Positions 48,277 to 56,543 of a DNA stretch of 64,000 bases are shown piece after piece. The DNA is taken from NCBI RefSeq assembly GCF_000800255.1, contig NZ_CP009747.1, positions 4,774,001 to 4,838,000 of the forward strand, given 5' to 3'. The DNA is from Pseudomonas parafulva. GTDB lineage: Bacteria > Pseudomonadota > Gammaproteobacteria > Pseudomonadales > Pseudomonadaceae. Below the pieces are notes generated by a model. The model had not been told where the DNA came from. It ran no database searches and was given only the letters and a program-made list of their open reading frames with translations. The position numbers were made by a program, and so were the translations under genes. The stretch's first letter is position 1, and each line of letters opens with the position of its first letter.

Positions 48277-49560
48277 GTGTTTCGCCTATCCGCTGTCCGC
48301 CCGAGCCACTTCCTGCCTTCGATCCTGCTGCTGCTGTTCGGGCTCGCAGCCGCGTACGTGCGCGACCTGAGCGTGTTCTTCACCTCGCTGTTCAACGTAC
48401 TGCCGACCATGGTGCTGCTGCTCGGCGGCGCGTACTGTGCGGTCTACCGTCGCCAGCGCGAGCTGTTCCTGATGGTCACGGTGTACATCGCCTATTTCCT
48501 GCTCGACACCCAGACCGACTACTACCGCGACCACGGCCAGGTGCGCGAAGACGCTGCGGTGGTGTTCCATCTGGTGTGCCTGCTGCTGCCGGGGCTGTAT
48601 GGCCTGTTCGGCGCCTGGCAAGAACGCACTCACCTGGCCCAGGACATGCTTGCGCGTTTTGCCGTGCTGTTCGCGGTCGGCGGCGTGGCCCTGGCCCTGG
48701 AGCAGAGCTACCCGCAGGCGTTGCTGGGCTGGCTGGCGGAAATTCGCTGGCCGTCGTTGCATGGCCAGTGGATGAGCCTGATCCAACTCGCCTACCCGCT
48801 GTTCTTCGGGGTGTTCGTGCTGCTCGTGGTGCAGTACCTGCGCCAGCCACGGCCGTTGCATGCGGCGCAGATCGTCGGCCTGATCGGCATTTTCTGGATG
48901 CTGCCGCAGACCTTCATCCTGCCCTTCACCCTGAACATCATGTGCAGCCAGGTGATGCTGATGATCGCCGCCGCGGTGTCCCATGAGGCCTATCAGATGG
49001 CATTCCGCGATGAGCTGACCGGCCTGCCGGGACGTCGAGCGCTGAACGAGCGCATGCAGCGCCTGGGGCGCAGCTATGTGATCGCCATGACCGACGTGGA
49101 TCACTTCAAGAAATTCAACGACACCCACGGCCACGATGTCGGCGACCAAGTGCTGCGGCTGGTCGCCAGCCGCCTGTCGAAAGTGACCGGCGGTGGTCGT
49201 GCCTATCGTTACGGCGGTGAAGAGTTCGCGTTGGTGTTCGCTGGGCAGACCCTCGAAGAGTGCCTGCCGCACCTGGAGGCGGTACGCGAAATGATCGCCA
49301 ACTACGCCATCCAGCTACGCGATCAGAACAGCCGACCGCAGAACGACACCGCCGGTCGCCAGCGGCGTGCCGGATCGGCGGGTAATACGGTGTCGGTGAC
49401 CATCAGCATCGGTGTCGCCGAGCGTCTGCCGGAGCATCGAAATCCCGATGAGGTGCTCAAGTCGGCCGACCAGGCGCTCTACAGCGCCAAGGCGGCGGGG
49501 CGCAACTGCGTGATGCAGACCGGGCAGACGGTGCGGCGTGGCGCTGTACGCACGGCGTGA
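48277..49560 (+). CDS. Membrane diguanylate cyclase with GGEEF
   Basis: A 427-residue protein with about seven hydrophobic helices (from FLPSILLLLFGLAAAY to PQTFILPFTLNIM), then a GGDEF domain. The active-site loop is RYGGEEFALVF. The metal-binding DVDHFKKFNDTHGHDVGD is intact, so it should make c-di-GMP. No RxxD inhibitory site precedes the loop. GTG at 48277 with GGAG at 8 nt is preferred over upstream in-frame Mets (for example at 48214), which lie before the likely promoter. The input signal is unknown. Confidence 0.87.
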   Translation: MFRLSAVRPSHFLPSILLLLFGLAAAYVRDLSVFFTSLFNVLPTMVLLLGGAYCAVYRRQRELFLMVTVYIAYFLLDTQTDYYRDHGQVREDAAVVFHLVCLLLPGLYGLFGAWQERTHLAQDMLARFAVLFAVGGVALALEQSYPQALLGWLAEIRWPSLHGQWMSLIQLAYPLFFGVFVLLVVQYLRQPRPLHAAQIVGLIGIFWMLPQTFILPFTLNIMCSQVMLMIAAAVSHEAYQMAFRDELTGLPGRRALNERMQRLGRSYVIAMTDVDHFKKFNDTHGHDVGDQVLRLVASRLSKVTGGGRAYRYGGEEFALVFAGQTLEECLPHLEAVREMIANYAIQLRDQNSRPQNDTAGRQRRAGSAGNTVSVTISIGVAERLPEHRNPDEVLKSADQALYSAKAAGRNCVMQTGQTVRRGAVRTA

Positions 49561-49682
49561 CCATATCTGACCATTCGGTCGCTTGATGACCCTATGTCTC
49601 GTAAAAGTTGTTCGGTTACACTGCCTGCAACCCAGTGTGCGGCCCCGGCGGGCCGCTCCGACTCTACTAGCGAGAGGTTGTC

Positions 49683-51461
49683 ATGGCCGACTATAAAGCG
49701 CCCCTGCGCGATATGCGCTTCGTACTCAATGAAGTCTTCAATGTGGCCGATCTGTGGGCTCGGCTACCGGGCCTGGCGGAGGTCGTCGACCTCGACACCG
49801 CCATGGCTGTGCTGGAAGAAGCGGGCAAGGTCACCAGTCGCAGCATCGCTCCGCTCAGCCGCGCCGCCGACGAAGAAGGCTGCCACTGGGACAACGGTGC
49901 AGTACGCACCCCGGCAGGCTTCATCGAGGCCTATCGCACCTATGCCGAAGGAGGCTGGGTCGGCGTCGGCGGCGACCCGCTGTTCGGCGGCATGGGCATG
50001 CCCAAGGTCGTCTCCGCCCAAGTGGAGGAGATGGTCAACGCGGCGAGCCTGTCGTTCGGCCTGTATCCGATGCTCACCGCCGGGGCCTGCCTGTCCATCA
50101 ACGCCCATGCCAGCGAGGCGCTCAAGCAGCGCTACCTGCCGAACATGTACGCAGGCGTCTGGGCCGGTTCCATGTGCCTCACCGAGCCTCATGCCGGCAC
50201 CGACCTGGGCATCATCCGCACCCGTGCCGAGCCTCAGGCCGACGGCAGCTACAAGGTCAGCGGCACCAAGATCTTCATCACCGGCGGCGAGCACGACCTG
50301 ACCGAGAACATCATTCACCTGGTGCTGGCCAAGCTGCCGGACGCTCCGCCCGGCCCCAAGGGTATCTCGCTGTTCCTGGTGCCCAAGTTCCTGGTCAACG
50401 AAGACGGCAGCCTGGGCGCGCGCAACCCGGCCAACTGCGGCTCCATCGAGCACAAGATGGGCATCCAGGCCTCGGCCACCTGCGTGATGAACTTCGACCA
50501 GGCGCTGGGTTACCTCGTCGGTGAGCCGAACAAAGGGCTGGCGGCGATGTTCACCATGATGAACTACGAACGCCTGGGCGTGGGTATCCAGGGCCTGGCG
50601 TCGGCCGAGCGCTCCTACCAGAACGCTGTGGAGTATGCCCGTGACCGTCTGCAGAGCCGCGCACCGACCGGCGCGCAGGCCAAGGACAAGGTGGCGGATC
50701 CGATCATCGTCCACCCGGACGTACGGCGCATGCTGCTGACCATGAAAGCGCTGAACGAGGGGGGACGCGCGTTCTCCACCTACGTGGCCCTGCAACTGGA
50801 CAGCGCCAAGTTCAGCGAAGACCCGGCCACCCGCAAGCGCAGCGAGGAACTGGTCGCGCTGCTCACGCCTGTGGCCAAGGCTTTCCTCACCGACCTGGGG
50901 CTGGAGTGCACGGTGCATGGCCAGCAGGTGTTTGGTGGTCACGGCTACATCCGCGAGTGGGGGCAGGAGCAACTGGTGCGCGACGTGCGCATCACCCAGA
51001 TCTACGAGGGTACCAACGGCATCCAGGCGCTGGACCTGATGGGGCGCAAGGTGGTGGCCAGTGGTGGCGCCTACTACCGGCTGTTCGCCGATGAGGTCCG
51101 TCAGTTCATCGATTCGGCCGACGCTAATGTCGGAGAATTCACACGTCCGTTGAGCGCGGCCCTGGATCAGCTCGACGGCCTGACCGAATGGGTGCTGCAG
51201 CAGGCCAAGGACAATCCGAACGAAATCGGCGCCGCCTCGGTCGAATACCTGCATGCCTTCGGCTATGTCGCCTACGCCTACATGTGGGCCTTGATGGCCC
51301 ACGCCGCACAGGTCGGCGAGGGCGACGAGGCCTTCTACGGCGCCAAGCTCGGCACCGCACGCTTCTATTTCGCACGCCTGCTGCCCAGGGTCGATTCGCT
51401 GGTGGCGGCGGTGAAGGCGGGCAGCGAGCCGCTGTACTTGCTGGATGCGGCGCAATTCTGA
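49683..51461 (+). CDS. Acyl-CoA dehydrogenase, long DmdC-like form
   Basis: A 592-residue flavoenzyme, longer than the 380-residue classic type. SMCLTEPHAGTDLG, KVSGTKIFITGGEHD and the C-terminal QIYEGTNGIQALDLMGRKV identify the family. An extra C-terminal domain (about 470-592) matches the larger DmdC/FadE-like group. The acyl substrate is unknown. It starts MADYKAPLRDMRFVLNEVF, with AGAGG upstream. RsmY follows directly on the same strand. Confidence 0.92.
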   Translation: MADYKAPLRDMRFVLNEVFNVADLWARLPGLAEVVDLDTAMAVLEEAGKVTSRSIAPLSRAADEEGCHWDNGAVRTPAGFIEAYRTYAEGGWVGVGGDPLFGGMGMPKVVSAQVEEMVNAASLSFGLYPMLTAGACLSINAHASEALKQRYLPNMYAGVWAGSMCLTEPHAGTDLGIIRTRAEPQADGSYKVSGTKIFITGGEHDLTENIIHLVLAKLPDAPPGPKGISLFLVPKFLVNEDGSLGARNPANCGSIEHKMGIQASATCVMNFDQALGYLVGEPNKGLAAMFTMMNYERLGVGIQGLASAERSYQNAVEYARDRLQSRAPTGAQAKDKVADPIIVHPDVRRMLLTMKALNEGGRAFSTYVALQLDSAKFSEDPATRKRSEELVALLTPVAKAFLTDLGLECTVHGQQVFGGHGYIREWGQEQLVRDVRITQIYEGTNGIQALDLMGRKVVASGGAYYRLFADEVRQFIDSADANVGEFTRPLSAALDQLDGLTEWVLQQAKDNPNEIGAASVEYLHAFGYVAYAYMWALMAHAAQVGEGDEAFYGAKLGTARFYFARLLPRVDSLVAAVKAGSEPLYLLDAAQF

Positions 51462-51513
51462 TGGACGGGACGGGTAATGTGAGACGTCTCTGACGTCTCG
51501 GAATCCTCGGCCT

Positions 51514-51531
51514 TGTAAGCTTTTTCCTACG
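51514..51531 (+). promoter_or_regulatory. GacA-type upstream activating sequence of rsmY
   Basis: TGTAAG, six bases, CCTACG. This fits the TGTAAG-N6-CTTACA box that GacA recognises upstream of rsm sRNA genes, with four of six bases kept in the second half. It lies about 70 nt before the expected RNA start, the usual distance. A -10-like TTAATCT is at about 51576-51582. Confidence 0.8.
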
Positions 51532-51589
51532 CTGCGTGGTGACTTTTCGCCTCTTTCCTAAGATTGGATCCAGGGTTAATCTTTCTCAC

Positions 51590-51712
51590 ATGGACGCAGC
51601 GCAGGAAGCGCAAAGGACAGAACAGGGACACAAGAGGATTTCCCGCCAGGATGGTGGGACGATAAGGATGTCAGGGAAACAGTCTGGATAACCCCGCTTC
51701 GGCGGGGTTTCC
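51590..51712 (+). ncRNA. rsmY: RsmY-type sRNA sequestering RsmA/RsmE (CsrA family)
   Basis: An RNA of about 120 nt, packed with GGA motifs (about ten, including GCAGGAAGCGC, AAGGAC, AGGGACA, AGGAT, AAGGAT, AGGGAAA, TGGAT). It ends with the terminator AACCCCGC-TTCG-GCGGGGTT (51690-51709). The GCGCAGGAAGCGC hairpin near the 5' end is characteristic of RsmY. It titrates CsrA-family translational repressors under GacS/GacA control. The start is estimated to within about 5 nt. The location between an acyl-CoA dehydrogenase and a LysR gene fits the known P. putida rsmY neighbourhood as remembered. Confidence 0.9.
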
Positions 51713-51744
51713 TTCGTCTGGGGTTTTTATTTCCCATGCGCGTC

Positions 51745-52650
51745 CTACGGCATCGCGCCATTTCGGGCGTCAGTTTCTTCCTCCAGCACTGTTCGCAGCA
51801 GCTCCACCGAGGCCTGCTGACGTTGTGCATCGCGAAACACCAAACCGACCTTCAGCGGCACCCGTGGCTCGCTCAGCGGCTTCCACAGCAGCGCCTGTTC
51901 GTCTTCGGCCGCTTCCTTCGCCCGCCCAGGCAGAATGGTCGCCAACGCAGTGTTGGCCAGGCTGTCGAGGATCCCGCCCATGTTGTTCATTTCCGCCTGA
52001 ACCTGTGGCCGACGCCCAAGATTGGCCAGTTGCGCCTGCCAGATCTGGCGGATCTGGAACTCTTCGCCCAGCATCAACAGCGGCAGCTCGGCGGCCTGGC
52101 GGATCGAGACTTTCTTGAAGTCCTTCAACGGGTGGGTGTTGGGGATGACCAGTTGCAGTTCATCTTCGTACAGCAACTGACCGTGCAGCCCCGGCTGGCG
52201 CGGCGGCAGGTAGCTGATGCCGATATCCAGGCTGCCGTTGAGCAGCCGCCGCTCGATCTCCAGGCCCGACAGTTCATAGATCTGCACCACGAGATGCGGC
52301 TGCGCCCTGCGCAGTTTTTCCAGCAGTCGGGGCACCAGGCTCGGGCGCACGGTCTGCAGCACGCCAATGGCCAGGGTGCGCAGCGATTGCCCCTTGAAAC
52401 CGAGCATCGCCTCCTGGGCGCGTTGCAGGCCGTCGAGCAGCGGCAGCGCGTGGTTGTAGAGGGTGTGCGCGGCCAGAGTCGGCAACAGACGCTTGTTGCT
52501 GCGTTCGAACAAGCTCAGGTCGAGGCTGTGCTCGAGCTGGCGGATCTGTTGCGACAGCGCGGGTTGCGACAGCGACAGTCGCTCGGCGGCTCGGCCCACA
52601 TGGCCTTCTTCATACACCGCGACGAAATAACGCAGTTGGCGAAAATCCAT
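51745..52650 (-). CDS. LysR-family transcriptional regulator
   Basis: A 301-residue regulator. The N-terminal winged helix is MDFRQLRYFVAVYEEGHVGRAAERLSLSQPALSQQIRQLE, and a periplasmic-binding-type effector domain follows (from about 90). It is divergent from the aminotransferase-like gene. The 209-nt intergenic region carries paired inverted elements that suit a LysR target. It may control that neighbour. The effector is unknown. Confidence 0.92.
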   Translation of the reverse strand: MDFRQLRYFVAVYEEGHVGRAAERLSLSQPALSQQIRQLEHSLDLSLFERSNKRLLPTLAAHTLYNHALPLLDGLQRAQEAMLGFKGQSLRTLAIGVLQTVRPSLVPRLLEKLRRAQPHLVVQIYELSGLEIERRLLNGSLDIGISYLPPRQPGLHGQLLYEDELQLVIPNTHPLKDFKKVSIRQAAELPLLMLGEEFQIRQIWQAQLANLGRRPQVQAEMNNMGGILDSLANTALATILPGRAKEAAEDEQALLWKPLSEPRVPLKVGLVFRDAQRQQASVELLRTVLEEETDARNGAMP

Positions 52651-52660
52651 AAGATTCACT

Positions 52661-52786
52661 TATCGAAAAAGCTGGGAAAACGAAATGGCCCCGGCGCGCC
52701 GAGACGCCTAGTCTAGCGCCGTCAATCAGCAGGATTAAGTGAACGATAGGCTTGATCTTGATGGTGATGAGTATTCATTTTCGATA
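52661..52786. promoter_or_regulatory. Candidate LysR target elements in the divergent intergenic region
   Basis: TATCGAAAA (52661-52669) and its exact complement TTTTCGATA (52778-52786) sit near the two gene starts, and ACGATAGG (52743-52750) resembles the right-hand copy. The symmetry relative to both promoters fits regulation by the divergent LysR protein. Confidence 0.4.
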
Positions 52787-52859
52787 GGCAGAGCAAAACA
52801 ACGACCTGCGGCGCAGACCGAGGCGCCTTGCCTGCATGCCTGAATGCCGTGGAGCCACC

Positions 52860-54038
52860 ATGAACCTGTTCAAGCGGCGTCGCCCGACGCTCGCCGTTGT
52901 CGAGTCGCGCCAGGCGCAGCGTGGCCAAACTGCAGCGGTAGTGCCCAACGTGTGTGCCCGGGCCTTCGTACGCGGCCAGGGTTCCTGGCTGTGGGACGAC
53001 CGTGGACATGCCTGCCTGGATTTCGACCAGGCGGGGGCGATGAACAGCCTGGGGCACAGCCCGCCAGTGCTGGTCAACGCGCTCGGCGCTCAGGCCCAGG
53101 CCCTGATCAATCCCGGCCATCATTTCGCCAGCGCGCCCGCGCAGGCCTTGATCCAGCGCCTGTGCCAGGCCACCGGCAGCGATCAGGCCTGGGTGCTGGA
53201 CAGCAGTGCCCAGGCCTGCGAAGACGCGCTCAGGCTCGCCCGTGAGTGGGGCAGACGGCACCGCGGCGGCGCCGAAGGCATCATCACCGCCGGCCGGACC
53301 CGCGGGACGGGTTTGAGTCAGGTGCCGTTCAACGACCTGGCGGCGCTGCACGCGCAAGTCGACTCGCGCACCGTGGCCATCATGCTCGAACCGCTCCAGG
53401 CTGACGCGGGCGTGATTCCGGCGAGCCGAGACTACCTGCTCGGCGCCGAACAGCTTTGCCGCGAGCTCGGCATCCTGCTGATCCTCGACGAGACGCTGAC
53501 CGGCAGCGGCCGTTGTGGAGCGTTGTTGGCCGAGCAGACGTATGGCGTGCGTGCCGATATCGTCATTCTCGGCAGTGGCCTGGGCAGCGGCGTTCCGCTA
53601 GCCGCCCTGCTGGCACGCGGCACGGCCCTCGAGGCGTTCGCCACGCCCATCAGACAGGCCGATAACGCCTTGATGAGCGCGGCCGGGCTGGCCGTGCTCG
53701 ATACCCTGCTCACGCCGGGTTTTTTCGATCAGGTGCAGGACAGCGGCCGTCACCTGCGCGATGGCTTGAGCCGAGTAGCGCGGCGTTACAGCCACGGCGA
53801 GGTGCGTGGCCAGGGCTTGCTGTGGGCGCTGCACCTGCGTGAGGCCCAGGCCCAGGCACTGGTCGAGGCCGCCTTGGGCGAAGGCTTGCTGCTCGCTGCG
53901 GTGAAACCTGACGTCGTGCGCTTTTCCCCGGCACTGGATGTCAGTCGCGGCAATATCGACGACATGCTGCAGCGTCTGGCGCGATCGTTCGCCCACCTGC
54001 AGCCTCGTCAACAGCGCTTTGGTGAAGCATTCGGCTGA
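52860..54038 (+). CDS. Class III aminotransferase homologue lacking the PLP lysine
   Basis: A 392-residue protein of the acetylornithine aminotransferase fold. LILDETLTGSGRCG carries the PLP-ring aspartate (D210). At the fixed +29 position where true enzymes have the Schiff-base lysine (AKALGGG type), this protein has serine: VILGSGLGSGVP, S239. The codon is AGT, so this is not a reading error. The phosphate-binding NSGAEA-like loop is also altered (LDSSAQACEDALRLA). It probably cannot transaminate; it may bind PLP or a metabolite, or act as a regulator. GGAG lies 5 nt upstream of the ATG. It is divergent from the LysR gene. Confidence 0.85.
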   Translation: MNLFKRRRPTLAVVESRQAQRGQTAAVVPNVCARAFVRGQGSWLWDDRGHACLDFDQAGAMNSLGHSPPVLVNALGAQAQALINPGHHFASAPAQALIQRLCQATGSDQAWVLDSSAQACEDALRLAREWGRRHRGGAEGIITAGRTRGTGLSQVPFNDLAALHAQVDSRTVAIMLEPLQADAGVIPASRDYLLGAEQLCRELGILLILDETLTGSGRCGALLAEQTYGVRADIVILGSGLGSGVPLAALLARGTALEAFATPIRQADNALMSAAGLAVLDTLLTPGFFDQVQDSGRHLRDGLSRVARRYSHGEVRGQGLLWALHLREAQAQALVEAALGEGLLLAAVKPDVVRFSPALDVSRGNIDDMLQRLARSFAHLQPRQQRFGEAFG

Positions 54039-54077
54039 TTTTTGATTTTCAACGAACCGTCTGGCGTATCTGCGCAT

Positions 54078-54117
54078 CGCCCCTGACCTGCTGAGTTTGG
54101 TCAGGGGCGTTTTTTTG
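54078..54117 (+). terminator. Rho-independent terminator after the aminotransferase homologue
   Basis: CGCCCCTGACC and GGTCAGGGGCG form an 11-bp stem with a 10-nt loop, followed by seven Ts. It isolates the next gene, which must have its own promoter. Confidence 0.92.
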
Positions 54118-54210
54118 CCTGTCGCGGGTGTCCCTTCATCTGGATAGCCGCCACCGCCCAATACCCTCGTAACGCCCATTCCATCGGCCCTGCAGGGCTC
54201 CGTTGATCGG

Positions 54211-54217
54211 CTATTCT
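54211..54217 (+). promoter_or_regulatory. Candidate RpoS-type -10 of the cfcR-like gene
   Basis: CTATTCT, 109 nt before the start codon, is close to the CTATACT consensus of RpoS promoters and has no evident -35. CfcR expression depends on RpoS in P. putida, so the match is plausible but weak alone. Confidence 0.35.
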
Positions 54218-54325
54218 CATTTAATTCATTGATAGCGAACTGATTGCATCGCTGACAGTGAACTCCGCTGCCGAGTCGACATCGGATCCAACTACAAGAC
54301 AAAGACGTTCGCGAAGAGAAGTGGC

Positions 54326-56467
54326 ATGGATGGAGCTCAATACGCGGCACCGCAAGGCAGCTCCGTGCTGCTGGTAGTCGATGACTACCCGGAAAATCTG
54401 ATCACCATGCGCGCCTTGCTGGCCGGCCAGGATTGGCAGGTGATCACCGCAAGCTCAGGCAGGGAAGCCCTGGGCGCACTGTTGGAACACGAGGTGGACC
54501 TCGTCCTGCTGGACGTGCAGATGCCCGGCATGGACGGTTTCGAAGTCGCTCGGCTGATGCGCGGCAGTCAGCGCACGCGCCTCACGCCGATCATCTTCCT
54601 CACCGCCAACGAGCAGAGTCAGGCCGCTGTGCTCAAAGGCTACGCCAGCGGGGCGGTGGACTATCTGTTCAAACCGTTCGACCCGCAGATTCTCAAGCCC
54701 AAGGTGCAGGCCATTCTGGAGCAGCAGCGCAACCAGCGCGCGCTGCAACGCTTGAGCCAGGCGCTGGAGGCGGCGCATGCGTTCAATGCGTCGGTGCTGG
54801 AAAATGCCGCCGAGGGCATTCTGGTGGTGGACGACTGCGGCACCATCGGCTTCGCCAACCCGGCCATTTCGCGCCTGTTGCAGGTGCCGGTGGCGCGCTT
54901 GCTCGGTGCCCATGTGCTGGACCTGATCCAGTTGCCCAGTGCTGCGCTGTGGCGCGACTCGGACTTCTACCACGCCTACCTGAGCCGGGAGATCTTCCGC
55001 GTCCACGATGCCCAGTTGCGCACCCCAGCCGGTCCGCTGATCCCGGTGGCGCTGTCCTGTGCGCCATTGTCGGTCGAGCAGAAGGCCATGGTGGTGACAG
55101 TGCTGGACATGTCGGTGGTGCACAGCCTGCATCAGCAACTGGAGCATCAGGCGGTGACCGATCCCCTGACCGGCCTGCTCAACCGGCGCGGTTTCTATCA
55201 GACCGCCGAAGCTGCGCTGTTGCGCAACGAGCGCGCAGACAAGGTCCAGGCGCTGATGTACATGGACCTCGACGGCTTCAAGCAGATCAACGACACGTTT
55301 GGGCACGAGGCGGGCGACCGGGTACTGCGCTGGGTCGCCGAACAGCTCAGGGACTGTCTGGGTGCCCAGGCGCTGCTCGGGCGCATGGGCGGTGACGAGT
55401 TCACCGCGTTGTTCGACGGCTTGCCCTATCCGGAACAGGCAGGTCGCTATGCCGAGGCGCTGATCGAACGCATGTCCAGTTGTCCGCAGGTTGACGGCCA
55501 GGACGTGTGCCTGGGCATCAGCATCGGCATTGCCACCTACCCCGACTGCGGCGCCACCGTCGAAGGCCTGCTGCGCGCAGGCGACACGGCGATGTACGCG
55601 GCCAAGCGCGCCGGTCGCCAGCAGTACCGCTTCTACGCCCAGGAGCTCAATGGCCGGGCCCGCTCGCGGCTGATGCTCGAAGACAGCGTGCGCACCGCTA
55701 TCGATCATCAGGATTTCACCTTGGTCTACCAGCCCCAGGTCGGCTTCGCCGATGGCCATCTGCGTGGCTTCGAAGCCTTGTTGCGCTGGCAGCACCCGAG
55801 TGTCGGCGACGTGCCGCCGGGGCTGTTCATCCCACTGCTGGAGGAGGCGCACCTGATCCATCGCCTGGCCAGTTGGATCTACGGCAAGGGCGCCGCCCAG
55901 CGCCGGGCCTGGCAGCACGTGTTCGCCGACGATCTGGTGCTGGGCATCAGCTTGAGCCGCGCCCAGTTCACCCAACCGAACCTGGTCGACGAATTGCGCC
56001 GGGCCATCGAGGAACACGGGCTGGCGCCGGCGCAATTGGAAGTGGAGGTGGCGGAAACCTCGCTGATGTATGACATCGACGCCGCCGCAAAGCAGATCAA
56101 GCGCCTGCGCGAGTTGGGGGTGCGCGTGGCGCTGGATGACTTCGGCGCTGGTGACTGTTCGCTGCGCATGTTACGCGACTTGCCCATCGACACCCTCAAG
56201 CTCGATCGCCACCTGGTCGCGCGCTTGCCCGAGTCGCTGGCCGATGCGGCGTTGGTGCGCAGTGTCATTGCCCTGTGCGCCGACTACGCCATCACCGTGA
56301 TCGCCGAAGGCGTGGAAACGACGGCTCAGGCGCAGTGGCTGCGCGACAACGGCTGCGCCTACGTCCAGGGTTTTCTGGTGGCACGGCCGATGATGGCTAC
56401 CGACGCCCAGGAGTTCTCGTCGGTGTATGCCTGGCCGTCGACGTACTTACCGTCGCCCACGACCTGA
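54326..56467 (+). CDS. cfcR: Response regulator with PAS, GGDEF and EAL domains (CfcR-like)
   Basis: A 713-residue c-di-GMP regulator. The receiver has the DD pair (19-20) and phospho-D63 in VLLDVQMPGMDGF. A PAS-like domain follows (about 160-270). GGDEF has an intact RMGGDEFTALF. EAL has FEALLRWQHP, VAETSL, LDDFGAGDC, LKLDRHLV and AEGVET, so catalysis is not excluded, although DDFGAGD departs from DDFGTGYS. The layout matches CfcR (Rup4959) of P. putida, a RpoS-dependent c-di-GMP synthase. AGAGAAG lies 4 nt before the ATG. It lies 2.6 kb downstream of rsmY on the same strand. Confidence 0.88.
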   Translation: MDGAQYAAPQGSSVLLVVDDYPENLITMRALLAGQDWQVITASSGREALGALLEHEVDLVLLDVQMPGMDGFEVARLMRGSQRTRLTPIIFLTANEQSQAAVLKGYASGAVDYLFKPFDPQILKPKVQAILEQQRNQRALQRLSQALEAAHAFNASVLENAAEGILVVDDCGTIGFANPAISRLLQVPVARLLGAHVLDLIQLPSAALWRDSDFYHAYLSREIFRVHDAQLRTPAGPLIPVALSCAPLSVEQKAMVVTVLDMSVVHSLHQQLEHQAVTDPLTGLLNRRGFYQTAEAALLRNERADKVQALMYMDLDGFKQINDTFGHEAGDRVLRWVAEQLRDCLGAQALLGRMGGDEFTALFDGLPYPEQAGRYAEALIERMSSCPQVDGQDVCLGISIGIATYPDCGATVEGLLRAGDTAMYAAKRAGRQQYRFYAQELNGRARSRLMLEDSVRTAIDHQDFTLVYQPQVGFADGHLRGFEALLRWQHPSVGDVPPGLFIPLLEEAHLIHRLASWIYGKGAAQRRAWQHVFADDLVLGISLSRAQFTQPNLVDELRRAIEEHGLAPAQLEVEVAETSLMYDIDAAAKQIKRLRELGVRVALDDFGAGDCSLRMLRDLPIDTLKLDRHLVARLPESLADAALVRSVIALCADYAITVIAEGVETTAQAQWLRDNGCAYVQGFLVARPMMATDAQEFSSVYAWPSTYLPSPTT

Positions 56468-56543
56468 CAAAACTGCTAGTTGCCGTTCTCTGTGGCGCGG
56501 TTGACTGTGTGGTCGATGACACGCCAAATCCGGGAGGCAGGGC

